Origin: Methanomicrobiales archaeon | GTDB taxonomy: Archaea > Halobacteriota > Methanomicrobia > Methanomicrobiales > Methanospirillaceae | Direction of reading: 5' to 3' | DNA length: 37,493 nt | NCBI GenBank assembly: GCA_013415565.1 | Contig: JAAEET010000013.1 | Coordinates: 1-37,493, forward strand | In this document: positions 33,940 through 37,493 of the stretch, one piece after another | Numbering within the stretch: the stretch's first letter is position 1 | Layout of the letters: each line of letters begins with the position of its first letter | Notes under the pieces: generated by a model | What the model saw: the letters and a program-made list of their open reading frames with translations, nothing else | Told to the model about the DNA's origin: nothing | The model's database searches: none | Translations under genes and position numbers: made by a program

Positions 33940-35640
33940 TCAGGCTGTCTCGATCTGTGATACATCCTCAAGCCCGAGATCGTGGATGGAGATCTCCCGC
34001 ATCTTGAACTTCTGGATCTTCCCGGTCACGCTCATCGGGAATTCATCCACGAATTTCACGTACATCGGGATCTTGTAGTGGGCGATCTTCCCGCGGCAGT
34101 ATTCCTTGACCTCCTCCACGGTCAGGGTCTCATCCTCCTTCACCATGATCCAGGCCATCAGCTCCTCGCCGTACTTGACGTCCGGAACCCCGATGACATA
34201 CACGTCGGCGATCTTCGGGTGGTGGTGGAGGAATTCCTCGATCTCCCTCGGGTAAATGTTCTCTCCGCCCCTGATGACCATATCTTTCAGGCGCCCGACA
34301 ATCTTGACGTATCCCTGATCGTCCATCGTGCCGAGATCGCCGGTATGGTTCCAGCCGTTGGAGTCGAGAGTGGCATGGGTGGCGCTCGGGTTATTGTAGT
34401 AGCATTTCATCACGCAGTATCCCCGTGCGCAGATCTCTCCGATCTCTCCCCGCGGCACGATCCTGCCGCTCTTGGGATCCACGATCTTCAGCTCGGTGTG
34501 GGGGAAGACCCGGCCGACCGTGGAAACCCTCCGGTCGAGCGGATCCCGGGTTGTGGTCATGGTGATGCCCGGTGATGTCTCGGTCTGCCCGTATACGATC
34601 ACGATCTCGGACATGTTCATCTTCCGGTTTACCGCTTTCATCACTTCGATGGGGCACGGAGAACCGGCCATGATCCCGGTGCGGAGCGAACTCATCGAGT
34701 ATGTCGGGAAGTCCGGGTGTGCCAGTTCGGCGATGAACATGGTCGGCACCCCGTGCACGGCCGTGCACCGCTCCTGCTCGATAGTCTTCAGCACGTCCTC
34801 GGCACTGAAGGTCGGAGACGGGAGCACCATGGTCGAGCCATGGGTCATGCAGGCGAGGTTTGAGAGCACCATCCCGAAGCAGTGGTAGAACGGTACCGGG
34901 ATGCAGAGGCGGTCGTTCTCGGTAAAATTCATGCCTTCGCCAATGATGTAGCCATTGTTCAGCACCCCGTGATGGGTGAGCACCACGCCCTTGGGAAATC
35001 CGGTGGTCCCGCTGGTGTACTGGATGTTGATGGCATCATCAAAATCGAGGATCTCTTCCCGTGCAACCAGCTCGTCCATGCTGATCTTCTCTCCCTTCTT
35101 CATGAGGTCGGGCCAGGTATACATCCCGTTGTAGGAGACGTCCCCGATAAAGACCACGTTCTTCAGGAACGGAAACTTCTCGCTGGTCAGCCGGCCCGGG
35201 CGCGAATCGGTGGCCTCGGGGCACGCCTCGTAGAACATCCCGACGTAATCCGAGGTCTTGAACCGTCCCTGGACGATCAGGGTCTGGATTTCAGCCTGTT
35301 TCAGGACGTATTCGAGCTCATAGGTGCGGTAGGCGGGGTTGATATTCACCATGATCGCGCCGATCTTTGCCGTGGCGAACTGGACCACGATCCATTCGGC
35401 GTAGTTCATTGCCCAGATCCCTACCCGGTCACCCTTCTCAACGCCCAGGGCCATGAGTCCCCGGGCAAGGTTGTTCACCTGCGCGAGAAGTTCCCGGTAG
35501 GTCCACCGGATGTCCTGGTGGACCGATACCACGGCTTCGGTATCAGGAACGCGTGCCGCGATGGAATTGAGCATGTCTCCGATTGTCGAACCGAGGAGAG
35601 GGTAGTGTGAGATGCCGCAATCATAGCTCCGCAGATCCAT
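33940..35640 (-). CDS. AMP-forming acyl-CoA synthetase
   Basis: An ANL-family ligase of 566 residues from ATG 35640 ([17 protein letters not shown]). The start is set by a TATA box (35661-35671) centred 27 bases upstream. Motifs: P-loop [16 protein letters not shown] (about 207-222), A4/A5 region [50 protein letters not shown] and the C-terminal catalytic Lys in [12 protein letters not shown]. The sequence resembles medium- or long-chain fatty acid CoA ligases; the exact acid cannot be read. It forms acyl-AMP and then acyl-CoA in the cytoplasm and stands alone as a transcript. Confidence 0.93.
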   Translation of the reverse strand: MDLRSYDCGISHYPLLGSTIGDMLNSIAARVPDTEAVVSVHQDIRWTYRELLAQVNNLARGLMALGVEKGDRVGIWAMNYAEWIVVQFATAKIGAIMVNINPAYRTYELEYVLKQAEIQTLIVQGRFKTSDYVGMFYEACPEATDSRPGRLTSEKFPFLKNVVFIGDVSYNGMYTWPDLMKKGEKISMDELVAREEILDFDDAINIQYTSGTTGFPKGVVLTHHGVLNNGYIIGEGMNFTENDRLCIPVPFYHCFGMVLSNLACMTHGSTMVLPSPTFSAEDVLKTIEQERCTAVHGVPTMFIAELAHPDFPTYSMSSLRTGIMAGSPCPIEVMKAVNRKMNMSEIVIVYGQTETSPGITMTTTRDPLDRRVSTVGRVFPHTELKIVDPKSGRIVPRGEIGEICARGYCVMKCYYNNPSATHATLDSNGWNHTGDLGTMDDQGYVKIVGRLKDMVIRGGENIYPREIEEFLHHHPKIADVYVIGVPDVKYGEELMAWIMVKEDETLTVEEVKEYCRGKIAHYKIPMYVKFVDEFPMSVTGKIQKFKMREISIHDLGLEDVSQIETA

Positions 35641-35660
35641 CCTAAAGAATGAGGTGGTTG

Positions 35661-35671
35661 CAGGATATAGC
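35661..35671 (-). promoter_or_regulatory. TATA box for the acyl-CoA synthetase gene
   Basis: On the minus strand the bases read GCTATATCCTG, about 27 bases upstream of ATG 35640, predicting a leaderless message. Confidence 0.6.
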
Positions 35672-35729
35672 ATTACTGATATTCCAATCCACAATCATTA
35701 AATCGGCGCACGGCGATTTTTTAGAGGAC

Positions 35730-35888
35730 GGGGTCGTGGCCTAGTCCGGAATGGCGACGGGCTCCAGCGGTCTTTCGCGTCGTGTGAATGATGAACAATG
35801 GGTCTCCTGATTCCTGATGATGATCCGTTGGAGCACTGACGCATGTCGGAGAGACCCGTCGATCGTGAGTTCAAATCTCACCGGCCCC
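35730..35888 (+). tRNA. tRNA-Trp (CCA anticodon) with 86-base intron
   Basis: The 5' exon is 35730-35767 and the 3' exon 35854-35888. The acceptor GGGGTCG pairs with CGGCCCC, the D-arm is GCC/GGC, the anticodon stem ACGGG pairs with CCCGT, and the T-arm is GTGAG-TTCAAAT-CTCAC. The anticodon CCA is 35764-35766 and the intron follows position 37. Around the splice sites, CTCC (35762-35765) pairs with GGAG (35848-35851), giving the bulge-helix-bulge with cuts after G35767 and G35853. A TATA-like TTAAAT lies at 35698-35703, about 30 bases upstream. CCA is not encoded (A73 at 35889, then CA). Confidence 0.95.
35768..35853 (+). ncRNA. C/D box guide RNA inside the tRNA-Trp intron
   Basis: The intron contains a complete C/D RNA: C box ATGATGA (35788-35794), D' box CTGA (35807-35810), C' box ATGATGA (35817-35823) and D box CTGA (35836-35839), with a closing stem GCGTC/GACGC (about 35776-35780 with 35838-35842). 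The D guide pairs with the anticodon side of exon 1 so that the fifth base from the D box faces C34. The D' guide pairs with exon 2 so that its fifth base faces C39. It thus directs 2'-O-methylation of its own tRNA, as known for other euryarchaeal tRNA-Trp introns. Confidence 0.9.
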
Positions 35889-35944
35889 ACATTTTCTCCC
35901 GAAACCGATACCCGGGCAGTCACTATTTCGCGTAATCCGCGGGC

Positions 35945-35953
35945 TTTTTAAAT
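35945..35953 (+). promoter_or_regulatory. TATA box for fae-hps
   Basis: TTTTTAAAT predicts transcription from about 35975 and a leader of some 20 bases, which holds a GGGGT ribosome binding site (35984-35988) before ATG 35994. Confidence 0.6.
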
Positions 35954-35993
35954 CACCATCCCAAACCTAGTAGGCAGGAACACGGGGTATGTT

Positions 35994-37175
35994 ATGTATC
36001 TTGTAGGTGAAGCACTGGTCGGTGACGGCCCTGAACTGGCTCATATCGACCTCATTATCGGTGAGAAAGAGGGTCCGGTAGGAGCGGCGTTCGCCAATGC
36101 CCTCTCCCAGCTCTCGGCAGGGCACACGCCGCTCCTGGCGGTCGTACGCCCGAACCTCCTCACCAAGCCGGCAACGCTGGTCATCCCCAAGGTCACGCTG
36201 AAGAAAGAGGTCCAGATCCGGGAGATGTTCGGTCCGGTCCAGGCAGCGGTGGCAAAGGCCGTGGCCGACTGTATTGAGGAAGGCGTGTTCGGTAATCAGG
36301 ACCTCGAATCCCTGGTCGTGCTGGCCAGCGTGTATCTCGACGCCGGGGCTGCCGATTTCAACCGGATCTACCGCTTCAATTACGGGGCGACGAAGCTTGC
36401 CCTCCGGCGGGCGATGGAGGGATTCCCCGACAAGGCGACCATCCTCTACGAAAAGGACCGGTCCGCCCACGCGGTCATGGGCTTCAAGGTCCAGCGGCTC
36501 TGGGACCCGCCGTACCTCCAGGTTGCGCTCGACCTGGTGGAGATGAGGAAGGTGGAGTCCGTTCTTGCAGAGCTCCCCGAAAACGACCACCTCCTGATCG
36601 AGGCCGGGACACCCCTGATCAAGAAATTCGGTCTCCAGATCATTCCAGAGATCCGGAAGATCCGGCCAAATGCCTTTATCATCGCCGATATGAAGGTGCT
36701 CGACACCGGCAACCTCGAAGCCCGCATGGCAGCGGATTCCTCGGCAGATGCCGTGGTCATATCCGGGCTCGCACCCCTGCCGACGCTCGAGAAGGCTATC
36801 GCCGAGGCGAAGAAGACCGGGATCTACTCTATTGTGGATATGCTGAACGTGCCCGACCCGGTAAAGGTGATTAAAAGCCTCAAGATGAAGCCGGACGTGG
36901 TTGAGCTTCACCGGGCAATCGATGCCGAGGACACCGCCCATGCCTGGGGAGATATTCCCGCCCTGAAGAAGGCCGCAGGAGGAAAGCTCCTGGTTGCGAC
37001 CGCAGGCGGCATCAGGGTCGACGTCGTGAAGGATGCCGTGAGGGCCGGAGCCGATATTATTGTGGTGGGAAGAGCGATCACCGCCAGCAAGGATCCCCAT
37101 ACCCAGGCCGACCTTTTCCTCGAGCAGCTCAACCGGGAGGAGATCGACCAGTTCCGGGTTATGACAGATTTTTAA
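35994..37175 (+). CDS. fae-hps: Bifunctional formaldehyde-activating enzyme / hexulose-6-phosphate synthase
   Basis: A fused enzyme of 393 residues. The N-terminal Fae domain (about 1-160) starts MYLVGEALVGDGPELAHIDL, with the catalytic His17, and condenses formaldehyde with tetrahydromethanopterin. The C-terminal Hps domain (about 165-393) is an orotidine-decarboxylase-like barrel: VALDLVEMRK, FIIADMKVLDTGNLEARMA with the Asp-x-Lys catalytic stretch, VELHRAID and TAGGIRVD. In archaea the Hps half runs in reverse to make ribulose-5-phosphate and formaldehyde, which Fae then traps. A GGGGT site precedes the start. An AT-rich, T-rich stretch after the stop (about 37190-37200) may end the message. 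Confidence 0.96.
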   Translation: MYLVGEALVGDGPELAHIDLIIGEKEGPVGAAFANALSQLSAGHTPLLAVVRPNLLTKPATLVIPKVTLKKEVQIREMFGPVQAAVAKAVADCIEEGVFGNQDLESLVVLASVYLDAGAADFNRIYRFNYGATKLALRRAMEGFPDKATILYEKDRSAHAVMGFKVQRLWDPPYLQVALDLVEMRKVESVLAELPENDHLLIEAGTPLIKKFGLQIIPEIRKIRPNAFIIADMKVLDTGNLEARMAADSSADAVVISGLAPLPTLEKAIAEAKKTGIYSIVDMLNVPDPVKVIKSLKMKPDVVELHRAIDAEDTAHAWGDIPALKKAAGGKLLVATAGGIRVDVVKDAVRAGADIIVVGRAITASKDPHTQADLFLEQLNREEIDQFRVMTDF

Positions 37176-37493
37176 ATAAGCCTAATAATCGTTTATTTTT
37201 CAATTTTGAGTTAATGTAAACTTATTTTCCGTAGCGGCTGATATGTAATCAGAAGATCGAACAACGATAAACGGCTGGGGTTTGATTACTTTCCAGTTGC
37301 AGAGCGCTGCGTTCGGAGTTCGCCCTCCTCGGTTGGCTTTTTTCATAGACCGATAAAGACATCAGAGGTGCAGTAGCGAGAACACCTGTGGATAAAAGAT
37401 CTGTCTCACGGTCAAGTCATTATAAAAAACTGCCTTACACTTTTTCAACCGCATCTCTGCGCGAGCACGAAAATACATGATTTGCAGGCTCCG
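37176..37493. other. Intergenic region with possible small RNA and a promoter
   Basis: I see no protein gene in the last 318 bases. The first 25 bases are AT-rich and end in a T-run (37196-37200), a likely terminator for fae-hps. GTTTATTTTT (37191-37200) could also be a TATA box for a short RNA that would run to the T6 at 37338-37343. That stretch has small hairpins: CTGAT/ATCAG (37238-37242 with 37248-37252) and GCAG/CTGC around 37301-37312. Past it, AGGTG pairs with CACCT (about 37366-37387). Confidence 0.4.
37421..37428 (+). promoter_or_regulatory. TATA box of a gene beyond the window
   Basis: TATAAAAA in an otherwise mixed sequence predicts transcription starting near 37450, reading out of the window. 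The target is not visible. Confidence 0.5.

Noticed and set aside
35741-35923. 60-residue minus-strand frame across the tRNA-Trp gene
   Set aside because: It lies over the tRNA exons and the intron guide RNA, which explain the sequence fully.

Overview
The window is a GC-rich chromosomal segment from a methanogenic euryarchaeon, most likely of the order Methanomicrobiales. The supporting markers are CofE (coenzyme F420), a fused Fae-Hps enzyme, an archaeal proteasome beta subunit, FttA/aCPSF1, Sec61-beta, a DUF1922 protein, archaeal-type TATA promoters, an intron-containing tRNA-Trp that carries a C/D guide RNA, and a bacterial-type ruvCAB cluster, which I recall from other Methanomicrobiales but not from archaea in general. 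I see no insertion sequence, prophage or CRISPR array. Gene order and base use look like ordinary core chromosome.

Layout. 1-3.1 kb: the 3' part of a large surface protein (Thr/Pro repeats, PKD domain, C-terminal membrane anchor) and a secreted protein of unknown function. 3.1-8.4 kb: a translation quality-control block, with EMC6-like protein and ABCE1 on the minus strand and RqcH/NEMF, Pelota and a 49-residue zinc-ribbon protein on the plus strand. 8.4-10.9 kb: DUF1922, cofE, Sec61-beta and an amidohydrolase. 10.9-15.9 kb: UspA and a four-CBS protein, then proteasome beta, FttA and an MFS transporter. 16.1-19.1 kb: a four-gene metal-uptake operon (DtxR-like regulator, binding protein, ATPase, permease) whose residues point to zinc. 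19.2-21.3 kb: ruvC-ruvA-ruvB. 21.5-24.6 kb: polyphosphate kinase overlapping a CHAD-domain gene. 24.8-28.4 kb: an unknown protein, Mut7-C RNase, a radical SAM enzyme, a zinc ribbon, UMP kinase, tRNA-Pro and endonuclease III. 28.5-30.3 kb: PiT phosphate transporter with its DUF47 partner. 30.3-33.7 kb: tRNA-Ala, nicotinate phosphoribosyltransferase, and a purine salvage pair (phosphorylase and 5'-deoxyadenosine/MTA/SAH deaminase). 33.9-37.2 kb: an acyl-CoA synthetase, the tRNA-Trp gene and Fae-Hps.

The most rewarding spots are these. (1) Three ribosome-rescue factors, ABCE1, Pelota and RqcH, sit side by side with an EMC6-like membrane protein and a tiny zinc-ribbon gene; this RqcH shows Gln-Arg where Asp-Arg is expected in the tRNA-recruitment motif. 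(2) The tRNA-Trp intron contains complete C, D', C' and D boxes, whose two guides can be read base by base onto positions 34 and 39 of the same tRNA. (3) The zinc-type uptake operon begins with a DtxR-like regulator whose expected metal-binding His is Cys, with a 6+5+6 palindrome just before its start codon. (4) A bacterial-style RuvCAB Holliday-junction system lies in an archaeon. Two intergenic stretches (about 1735-1815 and 37200-37345) may hold structured RNAs, but this is weakly supported. Starts were often moved from the longest reading frame to an internal ATG that fits a ribosome binding site, a TATA box about 25-30 bases upstream, or the usual family N-terminus. All family assignments are from reading the translated sequences; no database search was possible.
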